Part shown: positions 1-10,400 of the stretch, piece by piece
Layout of the letters: each line of letters opens with the position of its first letter
How positions within the stretch are numbered: the stretch's first letter is position 1
Origin: Malurus cyaneus samueli
Taxonomy: Eukaryota; Chordata; Aves; Passeriformes; Maluridae
NCBI GenBank assembly: GCA_009741485.1
Contig: CM019217.1
Location: 36,473,298 to 36,537,297, forward strand
Reading direction: 5' to 3'
DNA length: 64,000 nucleotides
The notes under the pieces: model-generated
The model's database searches: none
The model's input: the letters and a program-made list of their open reading frames with translations, nothing else
Told to the model about the DNA's origin: nothing
Position numbers and translations under genes: made by a program

Positions 1-908
1 TTGTCTCCATATGCAAATGTGCAGTGAAGGCAGAGTGCCGTCCAACCAGAGGTAAGTCTGCAACAGCACTCTGCTGGAAAATAATAGTTCTGCCTGGTCA
101 CATCTCATCAGCAAATGCCTCGCTCACATCCAAGTGTTCTGCAATTCCAAGCTGGTTCTTCAGTCTCACAGCACCATTGCAGTCACAGTGCAATAGACTC
201 ACCTTGTGTTTATCAGGAGGGAACTGCTGCCAGCTGCTGAAAGGTTTGTGGTTTCCACGAGCACTCTTCATTGTGGACTCACTCTCCAGAGTGGTGAATG
301 CTTTTTTTTTATTTCCTTCTCCAGAAAAATTGTTTAAGGTCAAAACACTCTGTGTCAAATCTGATTTCCTGTATTACAATTTACAGTAAATAAATTTTGA
401 AAAACAGGTATTTGAAATTTAAATCCCCCAAAGATTGTGATGAATTTGAAATATTGGAGGCTGTAATTTTTCTTTTCACTTAAAATTTGTTTTTCAGAAA
501 CAACACATTTTAACATATTAAAAAAAGTTAAGAAAATTACTGTCTCTGAAAGGTGGTTTGTTTTTTTTTTTTTAAATAAACAATTTGTCAATAATAACAA
601 CATATTGAAAAATTGTGGTTATTTTTCCATGCCTCTGTTACTTTAAAGCACATGGGGTTTTCCTCCATTTTTATTCTAAAAACAGTCCAAAAATTGACCC
701 ATGAAGACTTTCTAATTTTAAATCATTCTGTTTAATTGACAGGACACAGTGTTGCTACAATGAGTAACAAATCTGTCTGGGGGGCTTTGAAGTATTTTTG
801 ACTGTGTGTGCTCAACAGAATGTTCAGTTTGCTGTAGCTTTGTTAAACTTGAAACCAATGCTTAAAAATTAATGTGATGCCAATTGGAGGAAACTGGGCA
901 AACTTGGG
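1..908. other. AT-rich unique DNA, no gene seen
   Basis: No transposon, RNA gene or splice-bounded coding exon was recognised. The stretch has short T runs near 301-310 and 558-573. The short open frames are what chance gives in AT-rich DNA and show no recognisable domain. Confidence 0.6.
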
Positions 909-1036
909 CATCACAAAATATTCTGAGTTGGAAGGGACTCACAGGGCTCATTATGTTCAACCTTTAAGCAAATGGCCCCTATGGGGATCAAACCCACAAC
1001 CTTGGCATTATTAGCATAATGATTAACTAAAAGAGC
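909..1036 (-). mobile_element. tRNA-Ile-headed CR1-tailed SINE (TguSINE1-like)
   Basis: Read on the minus strand, about 968-1036 matches the anticodon arm, variable region and T arm of a vertebrate tRNA-Ile(AAU). The anticodon loop GCTAATAA is kept, followed by GCCAAGG and a B-box-like GGGTTTGATCCCC. The D-arm/A-box part is eroded. The rest (909-967) is a CR1-type 3' tail (CCCTTCCAACTCAGAATATT then TTTTGTGAT). A tRNA-Ile head joined to a CR1 tail is the known plan of the songbird TguSINE1 family, which would be mobilised by CR1 reverse transcriptase. It is an old, non-functional copy. No target-site duplication was found. Its head end lies about 12 bases from the start of a CR1 fragment in the opposite orientation. 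Confidence 0.8.
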
Positions 1037-1047
1037 ACAGATTCAGT

Positions 1048-1272
1048 CAAGAAAAATGGAAGTAATTTTTGACTGTGACAGTGGTTAAACACTGGAATAT
1101 GTTGTCCAGAAAGGTGGCTGATGTTCCATCCCTACCAACATTCAATGTCAGATTGGATGGGACTCTGAGCAGCCTGATCTGGTTGAAGATGTCCCTGCTC
1201 ATTGTAGGGGATTTGGATTAGATTGCCTTGAAAGGTGTCTTTCAACTCAGATCATCCTATGAATCCATGAAT
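1048..1272 (+). mobile_element. CR1 LINE 3' end fragment
   Basis: The sequence follows the CR1 3' region in order: a decayed ORF2 end (CACTGGAATATGTTGTCCAG, then GGTGGCTGATGTTCCATCCC), then TTGGATGGGACTCTGAGCAG, GAAGATGTCCCTGCTCATTG and TTTCAACTCAGATCATCC. It ends in a tail resembling the ATTCTATGA repeats typical of CR1 (CCTATGAATCCATGA). It is strongly 5'-truncated, as most avian CR1 copies are, and carries many substitutions and no usable reading frame. It is an old neutral insertion with no retained function visible. Confidence 0.85.
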
Positions 1273-2461
1273 AAATGTTGCTATGTTAAGCAAAATTCAG
1301 GCGGTTATTTTAATTTGATTTACAGTGGTTTTGTAGGTTACTATATTCATCTAAATTTATTTTAAATTGAGAGAGAGACTTTCTTACCAGTTTTGCTGAA
1401 TTCAAAATGGAAGAAAAATTGGTGAAATATCTCTTTTCTCATAGAAGATATCTCTATATTGAAATTTTGTTCGGACAGGTACTGCTTCAGGCTGTAGCAC
1501 GCACTTTAGGAAGTGTGAAACAGCTGTTTCTATGAAGCCCATGATCCCATATGATGCTCTCATTATTTCTACAACCAGATGGTGTCCTACACCTTCAAGG
1601 ATGCCTGCATTAATTCTCAGTGCAAAAGCAGGACCACATTTTCTCTTTCAATCCACATCCTGATATATTGGCATCAATGAGCTTTGGATGAGTCTTCAAA
1701 GGCATTTTAAACATAGGAATGGAATACTATACATACCAATCGATTTACGGCACGAGAAACTGTACAAAACTGTACCTGCTCAGCTTGCAGAACTGAACAC
1801 ATACATATGTTGTAGAAGAGAGGAGAAAAGAAAATCACCACTTCGCAGTATTTGCTAGCAAAACATCAAGGACATGCAGAGAAGAGAGAGGACCATTCTT
1901 TTAAGGGTCTGCCTTAGGACTTGGAAGTGAAAAATTCAAGGCTTTGCATTACCAGTTCCTATGTGACCCCATATACTATACTATCCTTCTCCGCTTCTGT
2001 TCTTCTGCAGGAAAGTTCAGTACTTCTGTATTTATTAAACTAAATGGATAAGTATTTTTTAAAAACTGTGGTATTTCTAATGTTGAGCTACAAGAAGCAT
2101 TTAGGGTGGGATGCAAACATGGCTAAAGAAGGTATCTACATACATCACTTAGCTGGTACCTACCTTCATCAGCTTCTGGTACCAAAACTACCCACAGTCC
2201 CACAGTCTGCTTTGCCTATGCCAAAGCTCTGGAAGCTTTGTCTGGTTCTAGCTCCAGGGGATCAGAAAACAACTTTGGTGAGGAAAAAGGGATCTTCCCA
2301 TCTCTTCTGAGAAGCAATGAGGCTGGCACCAGCTGTAGGCCTAATGCCAGTTCTCTTCTGATCTGTTCCTGGTCTTGGTCCTGAACATTCACTGCTGGTC
2401 TGAGACAAGAGCATCACTGTGTTTCCTTAGCCAGCACAGGCCCTCTTCTGGGGGTGATAAA
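1273..2461. other. unique AT-rich DNA, no gene seen
   Basis: Nothing recognisable as transposon, exon or RNA was found. An 88-codon open frame at 2044-2310 has no signal peptide, no domain and no splice context, and is judged a chance frame. Confidence 0.55.
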
Positions 2462-2540
2462 CTGAAAATCCCTCAAGCTTAGGGAGAAATGAAATGTAGA
2501 CAAGCACTCTAACCACTAGGCAATAATAAAAATGTACACC
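2462..2540 (-). repeat. tRNA-like (pol III A-box) fragment, possible old SINE
   Basis: On the minus strand, CCTAGTGGTTAGAGTGCTTG (about 2503-2522) closely resembles the D arm and A box of tRNAs and tRNA-derived SINEs, where TAGTGGTTAGAG is the usual core. The following 60 bases do not show a convincing B box or cloverleaf, so this is not a working tRNA. It could be a decayed tRNA pseudogene, an ancient amniote SINE head, or chance. The family cannot be assigned from the sequence alone. Confidence 0.35.
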
Positions 2541-3555
2541 AACATCATCACCATATATGCTAGCACCATTGTTAGTCTGAAAAAAATTGCTGTGGCTGAA
2601 TGCTGTATAACTGATGTGAGTTAAATACATTCAAAAGATGCCTATCTCATCAGACTCCCCGGAGAATTCAGTTACATTCAGGGACATTTGGGTTCTGACT
2701 CATAAATAGCTATAGACATGAAGTGAAAGACAAATGGCTCACTTCAGACAACAGAGGGGCAAGTCCTACCATAGTATACCTAAGTAGCATCACTTCAGAA
2801 AACTGGAGTAGAGGTTTCCATACTCCACTGTGGTTGGAGAGTCTTAAAAGTTTATGTTCATCTTCAGTTTAATGAATAGTCTGAGTTGATTTAGTTTTCA
2901 ACTTCTATTTTCGTTCCTGCCTCAATGTACACAAGTTGTTCAAACATATATCTCCTTGTAACATCCTTACAGTGGATTTCCCTTGCTTTATTCTTTTATA
3001 TATATGTATAAGTCTCCAGCTACTGTAATTTTTTGTGTTAAAATTTTGTATGATAATTTTAATAGAAATATTCATTTTTTGTCTTTTATATGTTAACTCT
3101 GGATTCTTAATATGGAATCCAGGGTGCACCATTTTTGTTTTGGTTTATGTTGATACCATATTGACGTCTGCACTAGCTGCAACAGCCTACCTTGATGAAA
3201 TTTTCACAAATGCACATGGAGCGGTAATCAACACTTACCAGAAAACAATGACTCACTAAAGGAAAAAAGCAGCCAAGGATACAGCATGTCCAGACAATAA
3301 AGAATATTGCCCAAGTTGTTTTCTTTCAATGCCAGCATAATCAAAACTGGTTAGTTTTTCATTTGGTCAATATCAACGTAATTTATTAACCTTGAAATTC
3401 ACCAGCAAAGAACTAACTCACTCTGGAGAGACACTCGATAAGGAATGCAATAAAAAAAAGTGAATATCTAAAACAAATAATTCAAAATAAATTGAAGAAA
3501 GACCTCTAGCACAATCCTACTTTCCCTATGTCTACTTTTTTTTTCTTTATGGCAA
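2541..3555. other. unique AT-rich DNA, no gene seen
   Basis: No repeat family or coding exon was recognised. A short TATATATGTATA run lies at about 2999-3010. Confidence 0.5.
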
Positions 3556-3632
3556 AGTGACATATACTGACATATACTATATACATACTATATGTACATA
3601 TACTGTACTATATACATATACTGACATATATG
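3556..3632. repeat. cryptic AT-rich tandem repeat (ACATATACTG-type)
   Basis: The words ACATATACTGACATATA and ACTATATACATA recur several times with irregular spacing over about 75 bases. This is the pattern of a decayed microsatellite built from TATAC and TACAT units. Such tracts are slippage-prone and informative only as variable loci. Confidence 0.7.
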
Positions 3633-6600
3633 TAGGCTGCCATTTTTTCTTTTGATTTAAATATAAAGAGCTCACTGTCTTTTACATGTGAGTCAACATT
3701 TCCAGTCATAGATATGTCTTTGATATATATATAAGATAAATTTCTGTCTTTACAATTCTGCAAGTCTTACTCCGTTCTTCCATGAAGAGCCAATGGCCCT
3801 GGTTGGGGTCTCCTCTGCTGTTGATGCTCCCCCTGCTGATGAGGCTCCCCCTGACAGTGCCCAATCAGGAAAATGCATTGCGAGGGTTTCAGGGAAGAGT
3901 GGGGAGAACAAACCACGTGGATGGGGTTAATACAAGAAATAGAAACAGTAGAGGAAATCACAGAGAGAAGGAGATGGACAGAGACAAAGGAAAAGGGCAA
4001 AATCTTCTTTGGGCAAAAGGTCCAAGATCACCAAATCACCTACATGCCCAAAGCAATCTGTAATCAAAACATGATCTTTGTAAGCAACAGAGTGGGAAGG
4101 CTGCAAAAGCTGTGATGGGTCCTAAGGACCAAGCTGGTGATTATTTCCAGGATGATGATATTTTCTTCCTTTTTTCTAAATTTATTTTAAAATTGTATAT
4201 AACCCTCACAGGTTCAATTAGCATTTGTGATCTTTGCTGAAAGTTGTGTCAAAGTCACACTGTCTGCGTCTCTTCACACACTTCCAACCTCCCAGCAAAA
4301 TTTCACTGTAAGACCAGATGAGTTCTTGAACCTTAAAATTCTCCTACTTTCTATCAAACCTGTGAAAATTAAAACTTTAAGAAGCCTTCTTGGTGATTCA
4401 CGAACAGGATGACATCCTCCCCTCCATCTGCTATCATTAGTTTAAAGGATAAAGTACTATGGTATATAATGGAAGAATATACCAGTAATATTGATGAATT
4501 TCTAAAGGATCAGGCTTTCATTTTCCATGATCCTTTAAAAACCTAAAACATAATACACCATTACCACTCCTCCTAGGACATTCTACCCACACCAAAGAAA
4601 CACTGCATTTGACCTCCATGGTTGTGTTTGTCATGGTACAGTCCTCAGTTGCATGGATGCTTTGTACTCCTGTCTCAAACACTGAGTAATTGATTTGCCT
4701 CCCAACAGAGAATTGCGTCTGTATGCCAGATAAAGCCTGGTGTTGTTTTACTAAAATTGTCAACAGAGAGTGCAACACAATGTTTGCTCCAATTAAGTAA
4801 AGCTACCCTGGAGATCTGGCTCTTATTCCCATCTTTGACATGTAGGACTACGGGCAAGTAAGCACCCTGAATTGTTTACAGCTGATCACTGCTCTCATTT
4901 GACAGGAAAAATCAAAGACAGGATTTGTCAAGTAATTAATATTTATTTTGGGTGGTAAATGACACCCTATTTTTCTTCACAGACAGTAAAGAAAATGAAA
5001 CACTCTTAATTCAGATGCTAAATTTATTTCTTTATATTCTTTCTGTGCCTTTAGCAGTAGGATCTGAATTTTAGAGGTGAACACTGCCGCTCTCAAACAC
5101 AGGCAAACCCAGAGCCTCAATATTGCCCAGGCACTATTGCCCAGCAGCATTCCATTGACCCAAGGATTCAGAGGGCATATTTTACTACTGCAAAAGCACA
5201 AGCACAGCAGAAGGCTCAACTTAGCTGAGAGCATGGGTATTGGTAATTTTTAAATAAATCATATATAAATGCTAAGGATGAACAGAACTGTTGCTGCCTA
5301 TAAAATCAACATATTGTACTTTGCATGTGGTGCACTAGCACTAATGCATTTTTATCAACAGCATGCCTGTGCTCTGTAAGTAGTGTGATGCAGGACGCCA
5401 AATGCCTGTGTAGCATATGAATACATGTCATCAAAGTTAGCTACCTTCATTTTGCTTTTTCATAGCTTCTGATAGCTCTGTTGTTTTTTTTTTTTATTTT
5501 TTCATATATAGCTAGCTATATTAGCTATGACTGAAAATTTTACAAAAGGAAATATTTTCAGTGAAAGTTGGTGCATATCACGAGAAGAGGTCAGTTTTTA
5601 ATGAAGTTACTTTAAAAATGGTCAAAATACAAGAGTTCCTACACCAAAACAGCCCTGGTCCAGCCACGAGAGTAGTCAGTTCAGATCTAGGAGATCCTCT
5701 TTCAATGCCTTGCTCTGAAAGAGGGCAGGGCAGAACAGTAATTTGAACCTGAGCCTTTCACATTCCAGCTAAATGCCCAAAAATTTCCTGCCAGCTCTAA
5801 TCTATGTGGAAAGAGACGAAGAGAGAGCACATTAACTATGTGTGGTTGCAATGAACAGTTTTATATACAGCAGTAAAACTGTGAGAGTCTTAGCTTAGAC
5901 ATCCTTGACACAAAGAGTCTAGTTTTGCAAAATATGACTTTAAGAAAAGGGACAAAATATGGAGCTGTGTTGTTTTTACAGACCATTCCACAAATTTAGC
6001 CTTAAAAAGCGTTGGTGGGAAAGGTAAAATCTGTCTTTTGCTGTCACAATACTCTGCTACCATCAATGAATTTTGTTTAGAATAATATGGCCTTAATGCC
6101 CCCATCTCCTGTAGAATTGCTCAGACTGGTAGTTGATTAGAGTGGAGAGAGGTGCCAGTATTATCTGTGTTAGTGCTCCAGAGGTCATCCTATACTAACA
6201 AGGCCGCCCCAGTCATGGATGACAGAATCCAGCTGCTGCAACTTCAGCTGAATGAGAAGAATCCACTTAATGCCAGGGATGCATCTCAAAAGATTAACTA
6301 TTCTAACTAGTTACTTTCCACCTCTGCAAAAGTGGCTGGCTCATCATTATTTTCCTCTTTTTAGCAGAGGCCTATGGTATACATAAAACCATTTACCTTT
6401 TTAACCTCCTGAACTGCAAGGCACCAAATACACATTGTTTGAAATGGATAAAACATAGTTCTAACTTCACTGATATCTGCTTAGAAGTGAGCTCATGTAG
6501 CAGAGGGCATCACTCCATTTCAAAGAAATATGCATATGGAATTTTTAGATGTTGAAGCAGTGTACTGGATGTGCCGTGCTCCCTGTTTAGCAGCACTGGG

Positions 6601-6919
6601 TTCCGATCTGAAAGATAAGAGGAACACAACACACTTGCAGTCATTATAGCACTGTTACATATTTACTCTGAAAATCTAACCAATATCCTTAGGTAGAGGC
6701 TTAATATTTTAAAAATTCTTTATAAAAAGCTGTTATCCTAGTCTGGATATTTTTCCTGACTAGCACTTTCTCGTGTGTTACTTCATGGGGTTTTTGTTTT
6801 GCTCTTTAGGAGGATGCAAGTCTACGTGGCTCTTGCTTCCTAGAGGCTCACTGGCTTTCACACGTCAGCATCCGTGGGAATGTCAGTCAACATGGCTCCG
6901 GGATACAGATTTATTGCTT
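3633..6919. other. unique DNA, no gene seen
   Basis: No transposon or gene was identified. The segment near 3770-3990 is somewhat richer in GC and gives overlapping short open frames on both strands, but none has a recognisable domain. TAGCTAGCTATATTAGCTA near 5511-5529 is a small palindromic AT-rich run. Confidence 0.5.
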
Positions 6920-6934
6920 GGCCAGCAGAGGGTA
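6920..6934 (+). promoter_or_regulatory. CTCF-like motif
   Basis: GGCCAGCAGAGGGTA fits the core of the vertebrate CTCF consensus (CCAGCAGRGGGC-type) apart from the last bases. A real site would mark a chromatin loop anchor or insulator, and the word orientation is plus. A single motif match in 64 kb has a high false-positive rate, so occupancy is inference only. Confidence 0.3.
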
Positions 6935-7804
6935 CCAGAGTTTTCTAATGACTTCACAGATCCGAGGCAAAAAACAGTCCGGAGGTCAAAGCATAGCTAT
7001 TGTTTCCTTCCATTTCACACCGAAGCTGACTGCACTGGGCTGGTTTGTGGTGGGATGATGGGAGTTTTGTGGTTCTTGAGTTTTACATTAGACAGGACTG
7101 GTTTTCAATTTGCTTTTATTCAAGTGATCCTACCGAACAGAAAACATATTTGAAACTCATTTTGTAGTTGAGCTTGGTTTAACATGCAGAGGTTTTATTG
7201 ACATTAGGGTCCTTCAAAAGTTTTAACATGTTTGAACTCTTTTAAGTACTTGGCTTTGAGAGTGCTGAAAATGAGAAGAGATTTTCCACACTCAAAATAA
7301 AATTTATGAATTCCATCATAGGTGAACCTGAGGATATGAGAAAGACCTCTGCTTCTCAGCAGACATTATCATTTGCAGATTCACTGAAGTTCTATTTCAG
7401 GAACAGATTATATTTATCTTTATCAGTATTTTGATTTTGCTGATAAAGCTGATGCTGAAGATACCAACCCAGCATAAATTCCCTGACTTGTTGCCTAGTG
7501 ATAAAAGTATTAGAGGGAATGTAAAAAACACAGATATGCTTTCCCTTCAGCTCAATCCTGAACTGAAATAAGCAGAGAGAACATGGTGGAAATTTCACAG
7601 GAAGGTTTTCCCAAATTTTTGAGGGTTTCCCTTTTCGCTTAATTAAAAATACGAATCTTACTTAGAAAGTTTTCTCCAGAACCTGCTTTTAGTGCCTGGA
7701 GATTGAGTGAAATTATGACATCGCAAGAACCCAGAAGTGAAATTTGAGCAAATCAGATGTGATTTCATCTTCAGTTACTCGGACATTTTAGTGACATAGG
7801 GGAT
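6935..7804. other. unique DNA, no gene seen
   Basis: Ordinary AT-rich sequence. No repeats, RNA genes or supported exons were recognised. Confidence 0.5.
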
Positions 7805-7816
7805 CATGACGTCATG
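7805..7816. promoter_or_regulatory. perfect palindromic CRE (TGACGTCA)
   Basis: CATGACGTCATG is a 12-base perfect palindrome containing the full cAMP-response element TGACGTCA, bound by the CREB/ATF bZIP family. The central CpG is intact although CpG is scarce in the flanks. It lies about 225 bases upstream of the possible exon at 8040-8168. No TATA box or CpG island accompanies it, so promoter function is speculative. Confidence 0.35.
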
Positions 7817-8039
7817 TAGTCTGACTTCTTACATAACAGAAACAATGGAATTTTACCCTGTAATTCCTGTACTGTGTCCAATGAAAGTATGGTTGAATTA
7901 CAGCATAGTATTTAGAAAGACATCTGGTCTTGATTTTAGGAGTCCAAGTAAAATGTTTGCTCCTAATGCTCAGGTCATTCTAAAATGGGATGGGCACCTA
8001 ATTCACTTAGACTTTTAATATTTTAGTTTCCTCTCCTAG

Positions 8040-8168
8040 ACATGGCTGCCATGACAAATGGACCCACACCAACATACTTATTGCCTAATGTTCCTTACAA
8101 TGATTTTTTAGAGAGAGAAGACAACATGAACCTAATGAAGAGCTTACTGTTTCACTGGGTATTGTAAG
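8040..8168 (+). other. possible short exon with 3' splice site
   Basis: A pyrimidine-rich run ending in CAG-like TCCTCTCCTAG (8028-8038) is followed at once by ATGGCTGCCATGAC. The start at 8042 has G at -3 and G at +4, a good initiation context. The frame runs 41 codons (MAAMTNGPTPTYLLPNVPYN..., ending ...HWVL) to TAA at 8165-8167. Weak donors (GTATTG, GTAAGA) overlap the end. The peptide is not recognised, and no partner exon was found upstream or downstream. It could equally be a chance frame behind a cryptic acceptor. Confidence 0.15.
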
Positions 8169-8169
8169 A

Positions 8170-9715
8170 ATCTTCACCGCTCATTCATCTTTTCCAAATG
8201 GCATTTTTATTAGAAGAGATGAATAATAACTTCTTGCAGGTGTAATATGAAAAGCAAAAGAAGTCTGAGTCAGAAAAGCAGTGAAATACATCCTTCATAT
8301 TTATATATGAAAAATAATGACAAAAAAATTAATAGAATCTCAACTTTGCCTCTGTAGTGCTGGCACTTTGGAAAACCTGACTACAAAAGCTTTTAAGCTG
8401 GGTACCAGGCAATTTTGAGGATAGTATCTACAACCTCAAATGGAAATTCATATACTGTGAATTCTCTTTCACTGTGTAGTTTCTAATGATTTTTCTGCAG
8501 ACTTTGGTATAAAGCTCTTTCCAGAGCTGTAGTTGACTATGCACATGTGATCAAACAAAATCTATGAAAACAGTATATCTGAAGACTAGAGCTGGGAAAA
8601 GTCAAGATGATCTGAGAAAAGATCTAATACTCTTTCTTATCTGCTGCAATCCACTGGATGATTTCATGTTGAGAAGCATGTGTTCTACACAGTAATCTTT
8701 AAATTGTATTCAGGTAGGGGAATATCTATCCTTCTTCTTTCCATCCAGTTAGGGAAGTCATCCAGGTACTGTCATTATCAAGTGCCTCTTCTGTAGGTAC
8801 AAAGAACAGGACAGAACATAAGAGGCATTGCCATCAACTTTACAATTTAACTTACTGTTGGTCAAATGCACAACAAAAGGAGGAATCTTAAACAAGTAAA
8901 ATCTGTAGCACTTGAAAGAAAGAAAAGGTGAAAAATATTTTTTTCCATTCCTATTGTAGCTGATGTTGACTAGAAGTTGCTGCTGGAGGGCTAACAAAGA
9001 CAAAGTGCTGGCAGGGATATCAGCTGGGGCATGCTGCCATGCACTCTGAAAGCTTCACCTTCCAGATATTACCTGAAGTTGTCACTGAAGACTGCAAACT
9101 AAAAGAGATCAAATGTAACCTTTTAACCTTTCTAGTGGAGCACAAGGGTCCCACAGAAGGATAGCAGCACTCACCTTTTTAGGGAGGTACCAATGCCCAA
9201 AACAGAGTCAGATTATTTGTTTGCTGAGTCAGAGCCCTCAGCCACTTTGTGCTTGAATTCTCCATCTACAACAGCACACATGGAGGACATTCAATAACCA
9301 TGCCAAATAGGGAGAGATCCTTACGGCAAGCAGTAATAAGAGGCTTTAGTTTCTTATTTAATTAGAAAGCAGCATGGAAGGATGTGAAAAATAGTTGTAT
9401 AGGAGAGATGCAGAGGATGCAAATGAGATTAAAATTTAAATTTTCAATCTGTAAAATAAATTACTAAAATGTCCCCTACCAGAAACATATATATTGTATC
9501 TATCCTAACTATCCTTCAAATTGAAATAAGAATTGAACTTGTTCTGGCTTTCATTGATGGTTTTGAGGATTTAGCCAGTTATTTTCATGGAGAATTGCTA
9601 TGTCACCATTTAATCAGAAGGACTAATAGATCGCAGAACAGGGAACATTTATTGTTTATTTTCTTAAGACTGGTAAGAATGTAACATGATAAATTGGAAC
9701 ATTAGACAGCTTAAA
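8170..9715. other. unique DNA, no gene seen
   Basis: AT-rich sequence without recognisable transposons or exons. Confidence 0.5.
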
Positions 9716-10400
9716 ATGTTAGCTCAATAAAAGGCATCACATATTGTTTATGGATTGCAGTGAGGTTTTACATTATTTTTTTAATTGTTCCTGCATTACT
9801 TGTGGGCATGTGACATAATTTATGCTGTTAGGTTGTCAGGCTTCTGATCATGAGAAGTCTATTTGTTTAGACTGTGCAGCTCTTCACTTTAATTCACTCT
9901 GGCTCCAGTGTGACATGTTAAAACTACTATCAATGGAAAATCCAAATTTCCCAGAAAGACTTAAAAGTGCACCCTCAGTGAACTGAAATTATCTCCTCTT
10001 AAAGCTAATTACCTTAATATACTTAAGAAAGTAGCACTATAGGAAATCTGTTTCTTTAGACTTTCTTCTATTTCTTTAAATGCTTCAGGTCAACATGAAT
10101 AATTAGTATTTGCTTTTATTGCACTTTTTTCATTATTCATCTGCATGCCTGTGAAAGGACATAAAACTAAAATAATCCAACAAATTAAGAGTAATTTTTG
10201 AGACACACATTCATAATTAAAAAGCAAACAGAAAATATTCTCACCTTTCAGTTTATTTTATTAGAAAGAAATTACTGCGAGGTTTCCATTTAATAGGAAG
10301 CTTTAAAGCATTCATGAGTCTCACAGGGCAATTATTGCAAGTACATATGGAATGTGTCCAAAATTGCCTACATTCTACAATTATCTCTTACCTAAGGGCT
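9716..10400. promoter_or_regulatory. candidate conserved non-coding block
   Basis: This stretch is free of simple repeats and transposon matches and is dense in TTTAATT, TAATTA-like and TTATTG words and E-box or octamer-like words. Examples are ATTGTTTATGGATTGCAG near 9743 and GGCAATTATTGCAAGTACAT near 10327. That texture is common in vertebrate developmental enhancers. Conservation cannot be measured here, so this is a guess from composition. Confidence 0.2.

Noticed and set aside
968..1036. tRNA-Ile gene
   Set aside because: The D arm and acceptor stem are eroded and the sequence runs into a CR1 tail. It is a SINE head, not a tRNA gene.
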